Program-made: the position numbers and the translations under genes
From: Terriglobia bacterium
GTDB taxonomy: Bacteria; Acidobacteriota; Terriglobia; Terriglobales; Acidobacteriaceae
Direction: 5' to 3'
DNA: 64,000 nucleotides
Assembly (NCBI GenBank): GCA_020073165.1
Contig: JAIQFP010000022.1
Location: 1-64,000 of the forward strand
Part shown: positions 1 through 8,203 of the stretch, piece by piece
Numbering within the stretch: position 1 is the first letter of the stretch
Layout of the letters: the number at the start of each line of letters is the position of its first letter
Notes under the pieces: generated by a model
Told to the model about the DNA's origin: nothing
What the model saw: the letters and a program-made list of their open reading frames with translations, nothing else
Database searches by the model: none

Positions 1-182
1 GGATAATTGCCCATCTTCGGGGGATCGCCGGTAATACAAATCAGGTTTCGGATCCCGACCGCAGCGGCGCCCAGCAAATCACTCTGAATGCCCAGCACAT
101 TGCGGTCGCGGCACGTGTAGTGCAGGATCGTTTCAATCCCCACTTCGCGCTGAATGAGCAGCGATAATGCCTGGTTGCTCAT
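1..182 (-). pseudogene. 5'-truncated metF-like methylenetetrahydrofolate reductase fragment
   Basis: The minus-strand frame running off the left edge reads like the MetF half of the bifunctional homocysteine S-methyltransferase/methylenetetrahydrofolate reductase family, with blocks GRMSNQALSLLIQREVG, LHYTCRDRN, IQSDLLGA and ITGDPPKMG. The family adds at least 50 MetF residues, often a 300-residue methyltransferase domain, before the RMSN block. Here homology stops about 5 residues before RMSN and an in-frame TGA lies about 13 codons upstream of the first ATG (180-182). No upstream MetF sequence is visible in the other two frames. The gene therefore seems cut at its 5' end by a rearrangement, unless a short protein starts at that ATG. 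The C-terminal part lies outside the window. Confidence 0.6.
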
Positions 183-716
183 ACGACCTGGTGTCCCAGC
201 ACGTTGGAGTGGCGATCATGACCAAGCCTGGGTCAGTGGGCCTCAGCGCTGAAGGTGTGGTTATGAGGCCGCTGTCGGATCCGTCGTTGTCTTTCGAAAC
301 ATGCTTGATTATGAGAACCGACGATGATTCGCGATTGGCGAACGAGTTCGGCCGCTCCTTCCTCCGCAGGTATGCACCCCAGCGCATCCCACCAAAGCAA
401 ATGGAATTTTGGCTGTCAGCGTGAGTTGTCGTCTTACAAATGGCAGTCGGTTCGGCGTCGCGGTTGAACAGCACAGAGTCTCCGCGCCGTCTTCGTCACG
501 ATGTGTCTCTTCCGTGACCCACTAACGGACGGGTTCGGAGTCAACCTAACAGCCATAGGCTAGCGTCAAGGCACTTTCGCGGCATAAACGATGATTCCCT
601 ACGGGCTACCCCTCATTTATTCCACGGTTACCTATGACGCCGCGCCTTCAGTGCGCCTGTTCCTGTTGCCTCCCTCGCCCCGGCCGCGGGGTTCACTTCA
701 AAGAAAGAGGCACATT
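183..716. other. No recognisable gene; breakpoint region
   Basis: Both strands have short open frames, including about 113 codons on the minus strand from 474, but none resembles a family I know and they overlap one another. Base composition is less GC-rich and more irregular than in the genes to the right. I read it as rearranged DNA between the broken metF fragment and the DUF6876 gene. Confidence 0.4.
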
Positions 717-1082
717 ATGACGACGAAAACTCTCATCGAATCCGACCTGGAGCAGTTCACCGGCAGCGACAACTGGTATCGCCATTCGATCAACCGCAAT
801 GTTCTTTACACCGACGGCGCGCAGCACGTTGCCGAGCACGGCGGTGCGTATTGGCTTTTGGACGAAATCGCGATCATTCAGCCATACAACAAGGCTGTTG
901 CCGCCGAAGAATTTCAAGTCTGGAAGCTAGCCGTACGTCCCGACCGAACCGCTTCGCTTACGTGCGACGATGGCGATGGCAACATCGTGTTCACCAAGGA
1001 GATCGAGCACACCGATTTCCCGCTGGACGAAATCACGCTGTATTTCGCTAACAACGTGATCCATCTGCCAAGCGAGTACTGA
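717..1082 (+). CDS. DUF6876 family protein
   Basis: A 121-residue soluble protein with the blocks ESDLEQFTGSDNWYRH, NVLYTDGAQHVAEHGGAYWL and LTCDDGDGN, and the closing block TDFPLDEITLYFANNVIHLP. These match DUF6876, a small family of unknown function often found on plasmids and integrated elements. The ATG at 717 follows a purine-rich ribosome-binding site (AAGAAAGAGG). The frame is open 42 codons further upstream, but that stretch shows no family similarity. No neighbour suggests an operon. The accessory setting, between a truncated metF and a tRNA fragment, fits a mobile-element cargo gene. The function is unknown. Confidence 0.8.
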   Translation: MTTKTLIESDLEQFTGSDNWYRHSINRNVLYTDGAQHVAEHGGAYWLLDEIAIIQPYNKAVAAEEFQVWKLAVRPDRTASLTCDDGDGNIVFTKEIEHTDFPLDEITLYFANNVIHLPSEY

Positions 1083-1520
1083 GCAGCGTTACGCCCGCGC
1101 TGGCGTCATCGCTGGCGCGGGTTTATCGGTTCACTTAGAACACGGTCCTGTTCGACCCACAATCCAACCCACAATGTGAGTGGCCTTGTATAACACCGCG
1201 GTGTTTGGAAACTTTCGGGTAGACTATCGGGGGCGATCTCGGATACCCGATGATGTCGGCGGCAAACAGCCGAGCTTCTGGATTATCGGTGGGCAAGAAT
1301 TCGACAATGCAGAGCCAGTCCTTCTCATGTTGCCAGTGCAGCTCGAATCGTCTTTGTGCTTCGTTGCCAAGATCGCCAGATCACCTTTTTCCAGAGTTTT
1401 GGTTCAAGACTCGCGGTACAAGAACGGTACAATGAAAGCTCGTTCTTTAGGGTTCTTAGCTGTTCCTTACAGGGCGTTGCGTTGCGACCGCTGCCTTGTA
1501 ATTACAACGTGATCCAGTCT
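1083..1520. other. Intergenic, no supported gene
   Basis: A plus-strand frame of 110 codons (1180-1512) is present, but its product resembles no family, it lacks a clear ribosome-binding site, and two other frames are open over the same stretch. It ends where the tRNA fragment begins. No gene is supported. Confidence 0.4.
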
Positions 1521-1573
1521 GTCAGCGCCCTTTCACGGCGGTAACACGGGTTCAAATCCCGTCGGGGACGCCA
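1521..1573 (+). pseudogene. 3' fragment of tRNA-Glu (TTC), likely attachment-site scar
   Basis: The sequence matches the 3' part of tRNA-Glu: anticodon arm CGCCCTTTCACGGCG with TTC anticodon, T arm ACGGGTTCAAATCCCGT, 3' acceptor strand CGGGGAC, discriminator G and an encoded CCA ending at 1573. The expected 5' acceptor strand (GTCCCCG) and a proper D arm are missing from the preceding 50 bases, so no cloverleaf can form. A 3' tRNA end without its 5' half is the usual trace of an integrative element that used the tRNA as its attachment site. No integrase gene is visible nearby. Confidence 0.7.
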
Positions 1574-1788
1574 AATAAATCAACACCTTAACGGTAACAG
1601 CCGGGCGGAGCCCGGCGGCGGAGCCGATAGGGAGCCGATAGAAACCTCGTTTTTCGGGGGCCAGGCCCCTGCCTGCTGCGCGAGATCACTACAACTAATC
1701 TCATAAAACGAGCCACTTTGACGGTTGTTGGTGTAATCGCGATTTTTCGCCAACGATCCGCCACGACCCCATTGACGGTTTTCAAGCA
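1574..1788. repeat. Short intergenic repeats beside the tRNA fragment
   Basis: Next to the tRNA fragment lie a small inverted repeat CCGGGC-GGA-GCCCGG (about 1601-1615) and a tandem GGAGCCGATAG pair (about 1618-1639). No gene is visible before the VOC gene stops at 1789. Confidence 0.4.
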
Positions 1789-2160
1789 TCAGTTCTTATC
1801 AAACTGGAGAAACTCGACTGGGACTCCATTCTCGACAATAAAAGCGACGGTCACGCCCGGTGAGGGTGAGTTGGGCGCAATAAGTATCTCTTTTCCGGCG
1901 ATTTGAGCGGAGAGATCATCCACTTCGAAGGCGACATGCGGAACAGTACGCACAAGTTCAGGGACCGGCGCTTCAGGTTCGAACCGCATCCACTCGATTC
2001 CGTAGGCGCTCGTTTCATATCCAGACACGAACGTCGCATAGTGCTCGATCAGGCGTTCACCTTCTCGACGCTCGGTAGTAGGAATTCCGATGTGATGGTA
2101 CCGCCTCGTAGAGGCAACTGGTGACTTTTTCACGTGAATGAGTTTAGCCCATGACGGCAT
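1789..2160 (-). CDS. VOC (glyoxalase/bleomycin-resistance fold) family protein
   Basis: A 123-residue single-domain protein. After a short N-terminal extension the core starts RRYHHIGIPTTERREGERL, continues GYETSAYGIEWMRFEP and PHVAFEVDDLSAQIAGKEI, and ends GVTVAFIVENGVPVEFLQF. This is the vicinal-oxygen-chelate fold, with His of HHIGIP, His of VPHVAFEV and Glu of PVEFLQF as candidate metal ligands. Substrate cannot be assigned; this subgroup is usually annotated only as a VOC protein. It stands alone, about 100 bp from the DUF695 gene on the same strand. Confidence 0.8.
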   Translation of the reverse strand: MPSWAKLIHVKKSPVASTRRYHHIGIPTTERREGERLIEHYATFVSGYETSAYGIEWMRFEPEAPVPELVRTVPHVAFEVDDLSAQIAGKEILIAPNSPSPGVTVAFIVENGVPVEFLQFDKN

Positions 2161-2263
2161 CTGTTTCTGTCAGTTGTTCAAAAACAGGCGTTAGCACTAT
2201 GAACCCCTTCGGGGGTCAATGAGTGATATGGCGATGTTACGCCAATTGAGCGAGACGACTTTG

Positions 2264-3010
2264 TCACTGCGTCACTACCGGTGTTTCCCAACCGTCGTAA
2301 TCACCATCGAAGCGCCGGGACAGGTGCAGCAGTTCAATCACCGTACGGTCGATGGATTCTTGCTCAATTGATTGGGTGCGAGCGACGACGATCCCGAATG
2401 GCAAGTCGCCTTCGGAGGTTGATTCCGAAATAACCCTGAAACCGCCTGCGATTGCGGCATCTCGGAACCAAGCGCGAGATTGCTCAGAGCCGAAGTACAT
2501 CCAGTGCTGGACGTCTCTCGCCACAGAGAGAACGTCGCCTTTCTTCTGTAACACGTCGAGCAGGTCCATGTTCGCAATGCGCTGAAGGTCTTCCGGTGAC
2601 GGATACAGAACATTCAGGTACTGCCCCCACTCCGAATCTTCCTGACTGCCTATGTCACACCTGTACCCTTCAAAACCCTTCAATGCTGCTTTTACCGCGT
2701 GGCGGAAGCCATTCTTGGTCTCTCCATAGAAGTAGAACTCACGTCGTCCCTCAGTGGTGATCCTTCCACAGGGTATTGCTTGGCAGGAGCGGGATACGCA
2801 CAAGTCTAGGGCGTCTTCGATCTTGTAAAGCGTGGGAGCTTCTTTGCTGTCGGACAGCCCGTCGGCTCGCGGCGTTTGAAAATAGACCCATGTCCATAGC
2901 AGCCATGGTTTCGACAGTATCGGTACTTCGCCTCGAAGGCCGAGATTCACAAGAATCGAGGCGAGCTTTCCATTGACGTTGCAGAGATAGGGCGTCCAGT
3001 TGTCGGTCAT
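2264..3010 (-). CDS. DUF695 / RraB-like (ribonuclease E inhibitor fold) protein
   Basis: A 248-residue protein with two halves. Residues about 1-130 (MTDNWTPYLCNVNGKLASI, KPWLLWTWVYFQ, EGRREFYFYGE, SEWGQYLNVLYP) match DUF695. Residues about 140-245 (QRIANMDLLDVLQKKGD, RDVQHWMYFGSEQSRAWF, closing RRFDGDYDGWETPVV) match the RraB family, whose E. coli founder inhibits RNase E. This fusion is common in bacteria and sometimes occurs as an immunity-like gene; the role here is unknown. I chose the ATG at 3010 because homology begins there. The frame continues upstream only as the antisense of the IS110 transposase. The insertion sequence begins about 40 bp upstream, so the native promoter may be disrupted. 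Confidence 0.8.
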   Translation of the reverse strand: MTDNWTPYLCNVNGKLASILVNLGLRGEVPILSKPWLLWTWVYFQTPRADGLSDSKEAPTLYKIEDALDLCVSRSCQAIPCGRITTEGRREFYFYGETKNGFRHAVKAALKGFEGYRCDIGSQEDSEWGQYLNVLYPSPEDLQRIANMDLLDVLQKKGDVLSVARDVQHWMYFGSEQSRAWFRDAAIAGGFRVISESTSEGDLPFGIVVARTQSIEQESIDRTVIELLHLSRRFDGDYDGWETPVVTQ

Positions 3011-3130
3011 GGTCCCTGATCCATGATAACTGTTGTAACCAGATGGGATGAGAAGGCCGGTCTCCGACGGGATGCGGTACGCTCCCAAGTTATCGACGCG
3101 CTCGAAGCGCAAGAGATAAAGGAGACCGGC

Positions 3131-4234
3131 ATGAAGAAGCTTAGCACCACGACTCGGCAGGCGATGGAAAAACTGCAAACTCACCCGCTGACCATTGGGC
3201 TGGATCTGGGGGATCGTTCCAGCTATTACTGCGTTCTGGACGAAGCCGGACGCACGGTTGTGGAGGAAAAGGTTTCCACCACGCCAAAGGCCCTCGAAAC
3301 CAGGTTCGGGGCCCTGCCGCGCCGCCGGATCGCGCTGGAAACCGGGATGCATTCCCCCTGGGTGAGCCGGTTGCTGAGCGGGTTGGGACACGAGACGATT
3401 GTGGCCCATGCGCGCAACGTGCGTTTGATCGGGGAGAGCCGGAAGAAGGACGATCGGCTGGATGCCCAGACCCTGGCCCGGTTGGCGCGGATCGATCCCC
3501 AACTGCTGTGTCCGGTGAAACATCGTAGCGCGCAGGCGCAGGCCGACCTGAGCGTGATCCGAGCGCGGGCCGGACTGGTGCGAGCACGGACGGCGCTGGT
3601 CAACACGGCCCGCGGACTGGCCAAGAGCTACGGCGAGCGACTGCGCGGCTGCAATGTACGGAACATGAATCGGGAGAAAGCCGAAGGGCTAAGCCCGGAA
3701 CTGCAAGCCGCGCTGGAACCACTGTTGAACGCCATCGAGTCGTTGAGCGAGGGCATCGCCGAGTACAACGAGGGGATCGAAACGCTGGCGCAGCAGAGTT
3801 ATCCGCAGGTGGCGCTGCTGAAGCAGATCAAAGGTGTGGGTACGCTAATCGGGTTGACGTTTTTGCTGACTCTGGAAGATCCACATCGGTTCCGCAAGAG
3901 CCGCGACGTGGGCTGCTATCTGGGCTTGCAGCCAGGGCGGAGAAACTCCGGGCAGAGCGAGCCGCAGATGCACATCAGCAAGGAAGGTGACCCGTATCTG
4001 CGAACCCTCTTGGGGCAAGGGGCACAGCACATTCTGGGTCCGTTCGGTGTCGACTGCGATCTGCGCCGCTGGGGACTGAAACTGGCCGAGCGAGGCGGAA
4101 AGAGCGGCAAGAAACGAGCCATCATCGCCACGGCGCGAAAGCTAGCCGTCTTGCTGCATCGTTTGTGGGTGAGCGGAGAAGTGTACGAACCGTTGCACAA
4201 CAGCAAGCAAAGTCCGTTGCCAACAGCAGCATAA
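3131..4234 (+). CDS. IS110-family transposase (DEDD/serine recombinase)
   Basis: A 367-residue IS110-type recombinase. The N-terminal RuvC-like DEDD domain shows IGLDLGDRSSYYCVLDE (Asp near residue 25), RIALETGMHS (Glu) and RKKDDRLDAQTLARLARID (Asp pair). After a helical linker the C-terminal transposase_20 domain shows LLKQIKGVGTLIGLTFL, DVGCYLGLQPGRRNSGQSE (with the conserved Ser region) and GDPYLRTLLGQGAQHIL. The ATG at 3131 has GGAG eight bases upstream; 36 more codons are open but lie across the element's left end. All key motifs look intact, so it may be active. Relatives act with a structured RNA made from the element's noncoding end. Confidence 0.95.
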   Translation: MKKLSTTTRQAMEKLQTHPLTIGLDLGDRSSYYCVLDEAGRTVVEEKVSTTPKALETRFGALPRRRIALETGMHSPWVSRLLSGLGHETIVAHARNVRLIGESRKKDDRLDAQTLARLARIDPQLLCPVKHRSAQAQADLSVIRARAGLVRARTALVNTARGLAKSYGERLRGCNVRNMNREKAEGLSPELQAALEPLLNAIESLSEGIAEYNEGIETLAQQSYPQVALLKQIKGVGTLIGLTFLLTLEDPHRFRKSRDVGCYLGLQPGRRNSGQSEPQMHISKEGDPYLRTLLGQGAQHILGPFGVDCDLRRWGLKLAERGGKSGKKRAIIATARKLAVLLHRLWVSGEVYEPLHNSKQSPLPTAA

Positions 4235-4519
4235 AAACAAAAACATCTCTGAGGAAGGAAAGTCAAAAGCCAAGACGCCGAGTTCCGGTGACTGCGTTAA
4301 TCGCCTGGCCCAGGTTCCACTCGGAAGAGCGGAACTGCAGGTCGATAAACAGGTGGCAGCACCGGCTGAACCGAGAACACCCAACTGGCACCGAGCGAAC
4401 AAAAACGCTCCACTATGAGTGCGGATGGAAGGGTGGCGACAGTGGCAACTCGGCGGGAGAAAAAACCTTGTCCAATGAAAAAACAAAAGAACCCACTTGA
4501 CTCCGACCGGCCTTCTCAT
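4235..4519 (+). ncRNA. Candidate bridge-RNA region of the IS110-family element
   Basis: This 285-base stretch between the transposase stop and the right inverted repeat is the only long noncoding part of the element. In IS110/IS1111 elements such an end encodes the bridge RNA that pairs with target and donor DNA. An 8-base match (ATGGAAGG) occurs at 4425-4432 inside it and at 4518-4525 spanning the right junction, which could be part of a target-binding loop; such a match can also arise by chance. A 111-codon frame overlaps the region but resembles nothing. Placement follows from family knowledge and was not shown by folding. Confidence 0.4.
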
Positions 4520-4534
4520 GGAAGGCGATTACAC
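4507..4534 (-). repeat. 28-bp repeat copy at the right end of the insertion sequence
   Basis: Read on the minus strand, these 28 bases are identical to 51043-51070. The repeat holds a small hairpin (GCCTTC-TCATG-GAAGGC on the plus strand here). It spans the right junction of the IS110 element: 13 bases lie inside its terminal repeat and 15 outside. It could be a genomic palindrome that the element targets, or a conserved end plus flank of a second, lost copy. Confidence 0.7.
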
Positions 4535-4685
4535 TCATTGACAGGGTGAAGTATGAGGTGCACGGCGGAAAGTACGCGCGGTAATGGTGACAGGTTGGTG
4601 CCCTCGGCACCTGGCAATTAGCTCCTCAAGGATCGCGGAAAGGGCCACGGTCAAGCCTTTCCGCAGCCTTACCCCGCCAGCCAGT

Positions 4686-5666
4686 TTATTGCACGACCCG
4701 CACCTTGACGCGGGTACCCTCCGGCAGTTGCCCGCCGAGCAGCACGACCACGCCCTTGCTGATCACGCCGTCCAGTTCGCTGGGACCGTTGTCGCCGCCG
4801 CCCTGCGGTACCGTGGCAGCCTGGGCCTGGAAGCTCTCCGGATTGATGAACGACGTGTAGCGGTCATCCAGAACCTGTCCGGTCTGTGGGTAGCTGGTCA
4901 GCAAGCTGGTCAGCGTAGCCACGCGTTCGCTGAAAGGCGGATGCGTTGCCTGCCACAAAGCCAACGGCCGCTTGTTTTCCGCATCGCCCGCGGCTTTGGC
5001 CAGGATATCGAGAATATCGCGCAGGCCGGAGGGCGTGTAGCCTGCCTTGGCCGCGAAGTCGAGCCCTACCTTGTCCGCCTCGGCTTCCTTGTCGCGGCTC
5101 ACCTGTGACGTCAGCGCCGTGGTCACGACTTCGCCCGCCATGTTGATCAGTTCCGCGGCCGTCGGAATTCTCTCAGCGGCTTCCTCCTTGGCGAACGCCG
5201 CCGTCTTCTGCGCCCGGACTTCCTTCTCCAGATGCCTGCGGTCCACATGAGCAATCTCGTGCCCGAGGACGCCGGCGAGCTGAGATTCGCTGGTGATGTT
5301 GGCCAGCAGGCCGCGGGTCACAAAAACGTAGCCTCCCGGCAGACCCATGGCGTCGACGGCTTCCGTGTCCAGAATGGCGAAATGGTAGTGGATGTCCCGC
5401 GGACTCTGCCGGGCCACGGTGTTGCCCACCATGTTCAGGTAATCCACCATATCGGGATTCTGGAAGAGGCCGAAAACGTTGATGAGCTTGGCGGCCGACG
5501 CCTCCCCAATCGCCACCTCTTTTTCCGCCGACCACGGTGTAACGATGTCGGCGCCCTTCTTGACCTTCTTGGCCTTGTCGATCAGGCTTCCAAACTGGGC
5601 CCAGGTGGGTTGCACCACGAGCGTGAGCAGAACCAGCAGCGTGCAATTCACAATCATCCGGCGCAT
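4686..5666 (-). CDS. M48-family zinc metalloprotease, exported
   Basis: A 326-residue protein with a signal peptide (MRRMIVNCTLLVLLTLVVQP) followed by a periplasmic M48 peptidase domain. The zinc site HEIAH lies near residues 136-140 and the third-ligand motif EAEAD near 194-198. Other family blocks are MGLPGGYVFVTRGLLA and THPPFSERVATL. These proteases (BepA/LoiP-like) degrade or help assemble misfolded envelope proteins. I start at the ATG at 5664-5666 because GGAGGAGG sits nine bases before it. An earlier ATG overlaps the upstream stop codon, so the two genes are in one transcript. The last 60 residues (PEGTRVKVRVVQ at the end) are a tail outside the peptidase core. Confidence 0.9.
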   Translation of the reverse strand: MRRMIVNCTLLVLLTLVVQPTWAQFGSLIDKAKKVKKGADIVTPWSAEKEVAIGEASAAKLINVFGLFQNPDMVDYLNMVGNTVARQSPRDIHYHFAILDTEAVDAMGLPGGYVFVTRGLLANITSESQLAGVLGHEIAHVDRRHLEKEVRAQKTAAFAKEEAAERIPTAAELINMAGEVVTTALTSQVSRDKEAEADKVGLDFAAKAGYTPSGLRDILDILAKAAGDAENKRPLALWQATHPPFSERVATLTSLLTSYPQTGQVLDDRYTSFINPESFQAQAATVPQGGGDNGPSELDGVISKGVVVLLGGQLPEGTRVKVRVVQ

Positions 5667-5683
5667 GACGTGCGACCTCCTCC

Positions 5684-6154
5684 TCATTTCTTGCCCTTGG
5701 ACGCGTCTTTGGGCGGGGCGCTTTCGTTGAGATTTCCGCTCTTGATAAAGCTATCGAGCTGCGCAGGATTCACCTGGTACGCGGCGAGCTGCTGGGCTTC
5801 GGCGGTGTCCTGGGGTGTAGGGTTCGCGTCCAGGACGGCTTTCTGGACTTGCCCGTTGGGATCAAGACCGTTAAAGCCCAGAGTGGTCGCGTCTTTGGAT
5901 TGGCGCGATGATTTCAGAGTCAGTGAGCCGCCGAACAGCGGCTTGGGCTTGGGCGGCGGCGGTGGCGGGTTACTTGCCGGAGTGGTTGTGGCCGGTGCGT
6001 TCCCGGCCTTGGGGGCTTTCTTTTTCTTCTTGGCGTCCTGTGTCTGCTGCTGGGTGGAGTCGTGTGATTGCGACTGGGCCAAAACCACCCAACCGCTACA
6101 CAGCGCGAGTCCGAGAGCAGCCATTAGCAGTGCGCGTATGCTTCGCGAAAACAT
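5684..6154 (-). CDS. Secreted Pro/Lys-rich protein of unknown function
   Basis: A 156-residue protein with a signal peptide (about residues 1-26, LLMAALGLALCSG). It has a Gln-rich patch, a lysine run (KKKKK near 43), a proline run (PPPPPPKPKP near 65-75) and a small C-terminal domain with LGFNGLDPNGQVQKAVLD. I do not recognise a family. It sits between the CHASE2 cyclase (30 bp upstream) and the M48 protease, whose ribosome-binding site overlaps its stop, so the three probably form one operon. A periplasmic or envelope role is inferred only from the signal peptide and the Pro/Lys spacer. Confidence 0.7.
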   Translation of the reverse strand: MFSRSIRALLMAALGLALCSGWVVLAQSQSHDSTQQQTQDAKKKKKAPKAGNAPATTTPASNPPPPPPKPKPLFGGSLTLKSSRQSKDATTLGFNGLDPNGQVQKAVLDANPTPQDTAEAQQLAAYQVNPAQLDSFIKSGNLNESAPPKDASKGKK

Positions 6155-6184
6155 TACTTTCTACCTCCCCACCAATGTACAAAT

Positions 6185-8203
6185 TCAGTTTGTAACGTTG
6201 ACGATTTCCTTGCTGGTGACACCTTCCAGGGAGCCGGCGCTCGAGACTCCCAGAAGCTGGTAGACCCTGGTCTCGACCGTCTTGCCCTTTACCTTGACCC
6301 CGCCCAGCGACTTGGTTTGCGCGGCATCGCCCAGGCACTGCCGCGTGGCTTCGCTGATGATAATCGAAGTCCCATACTCTTTGTTCAGACTCTCCAGCCG
6401 GGCGGTGAGATTGACCGCATCGCCGATGACCGTGAACTCGATCTTCTTCCCCTTGCCGACATTGCCGAAGATGACCGAGCCGGTGTTGATCCCGATGCCG
6501 ATGGCAATGGGATCTTTGCCCTGGGCCTTGAAGTGCACATTTAATTGGCGCACACGCTCGATCATTTCCAGCGCAGCCTTGGCCGCGTCCAGGGCATGGT
6601 TGGAGTCGGGAGTAAACGCGCCCCAGTAGGCCAGAATGCCGTCGCCGATGAACTTGTCCACAATGCCGTTGTGCTTGAAGATGATCTCGGTCATGGCGGT
6701 CAGATAGTCGTTGAGCAGCGAGATCAACGCTGTGGGCTCCGACTGCTCCGTCATAGTGGTGAAATTGCGCACGTCGGAGACCAGGATTGTCAGCTCACGT
6801 TTGTCGCCGCCGAGATGCATGCTTTCCAGATTATCCAGGACGTACCTGACCAGTTGCGGCGCGATGTAGCGGTCCAGAACCCCGCGGGTGCGGCGCAGTT
6901 CGCGTCCGGTGGTGGCGTAGCGGATGCCGGCCGAGGAGACGTAGGAGAGTATCAAGCCCACCGAAGGGGCAACCTCGGGCATCCACAAATGCCAGCGCCC
7001 GAAGATCAACGTGGCGGCCAGTCCATAAAGCACGAGGAGGGCGAGGGCCAGCGCCGATCCGGTGACGACCGAGGAAATGCGGTAAGCGAGGACAGCGCCT
7101 GCGGCCACCAGAGCTACGATGGCCAGCACCAGGAGCCACTTTGGCGTTGGCCGCATGGCCTCGCCGTGCAGCAGGTTATCAATGGCTGCGGCGTGGACCA
7201 CGATCCCGGGTGCGGCCTCGGCGAAGGGAGTGGTATGTGAGTCGGAACCGCCGGAGGCGCTGGCCCCCAGCAGGACAATCTTGTCGTGAAAAAACTCGGG
7301 CGGGAACCGCTTTACGTCTGCCGGACATTGGTCGGCATAAATAGAGCAGATCACTTGCCACAGGGGAATACGGGTATAGGTGAAGGAATCGCCTTTCCAA
7401 AGCAGCAGCATGCGACCCTGGTCGTCCACAGGGATGCGGAGGTCGTTGCGCACCGCGTAGTTTGAGCCGAACCGGGACTTTGTTCCCAGCCACTCGAACC
7501 CGCCTTTGCCACGTTTGGACGCAACATCAAACGTGCGAACCGAGAGTGCGCCGAAGGTGCGGCTACCGTAGAGAAATTGCAGCGGAACCCGGCGGATCGT
7601 GCCGTCCGGGTCGGGCACCGCGTTGACACATCCCAAACCCGCCGATGCAGCCTGCAATGCCTCGTCGGGTATGTTGAGCGCATTTTCATTGGTGTCAACG
7701 AATTCCCCGAGGGCGTTTGGTTTTGCCGCCTGTTCCCGCAACTGGGAGGCTTTGCGCGCTCTTTCCGACTGGTCTACAACGTCCATTTTGGTGGGACTGA
7801 ACGAGTATCCAATCACCACATTGCCGGCCGTCTTCATGGCGTCCGCGAACTGGGCGTCTACTTGCGGACTCTCCGTGCCGGCAAAGATGGCGTCCAGGCT
7901 GATAACGCGGGGCTTGCCCTGGCTAACGTAACGGACCAACTCTGCCCAAACTTGGCGGGTCCAAGGCCAACGCCCGAGTTTGTCATTGAGCACGTCGAAG
8001 CTGGCGTTGTCGATGTCAATGATCAAGATGTTGGGGTCGGCACTGTTGGGTCGCGCCGTCCAGCGCATGCGAGCGTCGTAGCTGCCATCCTCCAGGAACC
8101 GCAAGCCCCGTATCTGGGACAGGGCCACGACCAGGGCAGCGATCACCACCGCCGCGATGCAGACTCCCCGCAGAAAGGTTCGTTGACTGGAAGACTTGGC
8201 CAT
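6185..8203 (-). CDS. CHASE2-domain class III adenylate cyclase, membrane-bound
   Basis: A 672-residue sensor cyclase. It has one N-terminal membrane helix (about 13-30), a large periplasmic CHASE2 domain (about 35-345, with ILIIDIDNASFDVL and RVISLDAIF), a cluster of membrane helices (about 355-430), then a class III cyclase domain (about 468-650). The catalytic metal Asp residues lie in LVSDVRNFT and FIGDGILAYWG. KFIGDG and FTVIGDAVNLTAR supply the adenine-selecting Lys and Asp and the transition-state Asn/Arg, so adenylate is the likelier product. It would make cAMP in response to an envelope signal. It heads the operon with the secreted protein and M48 protease. Two Crp-family proteins encoded 50 kb away could be effectors, but that link is inferred. 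Confidence 0.92.
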   Translation of the reverse strand: MAKSSSQRTFLRGVCIAAVVIAALVVALSQIRGLRFLEDGSYDARMRWTARPNSADPNILIIDIDNASFDVLNDKLGRWPWTRQVWAELVRYVSQGKPRVISLDAIFAGTESPQVDAQFADAMKTAGNVVIGYSFSPTKMDVVDQSERARKASQLREQAAKPNALGEFVDTNENALNIPDEALQAASAGLGCVNAVPDPDGTIRRVPLQFLYGSRTFGALSVRTFDVASKRGKGGFEWLGTKSRFGSNYAVRNDLRIPVDDQGRMLLLWKGDSFTYTRIPLWQVICSIYADQCPADVKRFPPEFFHDKIVLLGASASGGSDSHTTPFAEAAPGIVVHAAAIDNLLHGEAMRPTPKWLLVLAIVALVAAGAVLAYRISSVVTGSALALALLVLYGLAATLIFGRWHLWMPEVAPSVGLILSYVSSAGIRYATTGRELRRTRGVLDRYIAPQLVRYVLDNLESMHLGGDKRELTILVSDVRNFTTMTEQSEPTALISLLNDYLTAMTEIIFKHNGIVDKFIGDGILAYWGAFTPDSNHALDAAKAALEMIERVRQLNVHFKAQGKDPIAIGIGINTGSVIFGNVGKGKKIEFTVIGDAVNLTARLESLNKEYGTSIIISEATRQCLGDAAQTKSLGGVKVKGKTVETRVYQLLGVSSAGSLEGVTSKEIVNVTN

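Larger units (their letters stand above)
3049..4519 (+). mobile_element. IS110-family insertion sequence (IS1111-like layout)
   Basis: The element is bounded by a 15-bp perfect inverted repeat (ATGAGAAGGCCGGTC at 3049-3063, its complement at 4505-4519), giving a 1471-bp unit of normal size for IS110/IS1111 elements. It contains one transposase gene (3131-4234), a short 5' noncoding end and a long 3' noncoding end of about 285 bp. A long 3' noncoding end is the arrangement of the IS1111 group. No target duplication is visible, as expected for the family. The exact ends are inferred; IS1111 inverted repeats are often subterminal, so true termini could lie a few bases outside. Confidence 0.7.

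Noticed and set aside
1180-1512. A 110-codon plus-strand frame before the tRNA fragment
   Set aside because: No ribosome-binding site, no similarity, and overlapping open frames.
1730-1742. TTGGTGTAATCGC here and near 51041 as a second repeat family
   Set aside because: A 13-base match is expected by chance several times in 64 kb; only the 28-base identity with 4507-4534 stands out.
3011-3523. N-terminal extension of the DUF695/RraB gene into the IS110 element
   Set aside because: The extension is antisense to the transposase; family similarity starts at the ATG at 3010.
4165-4500. A 111-codon frame in the 3' end of the insertion sequence
   Set aside because: No family likeness; it overlaps the transposase end and the region expected to encode a structured RNA.
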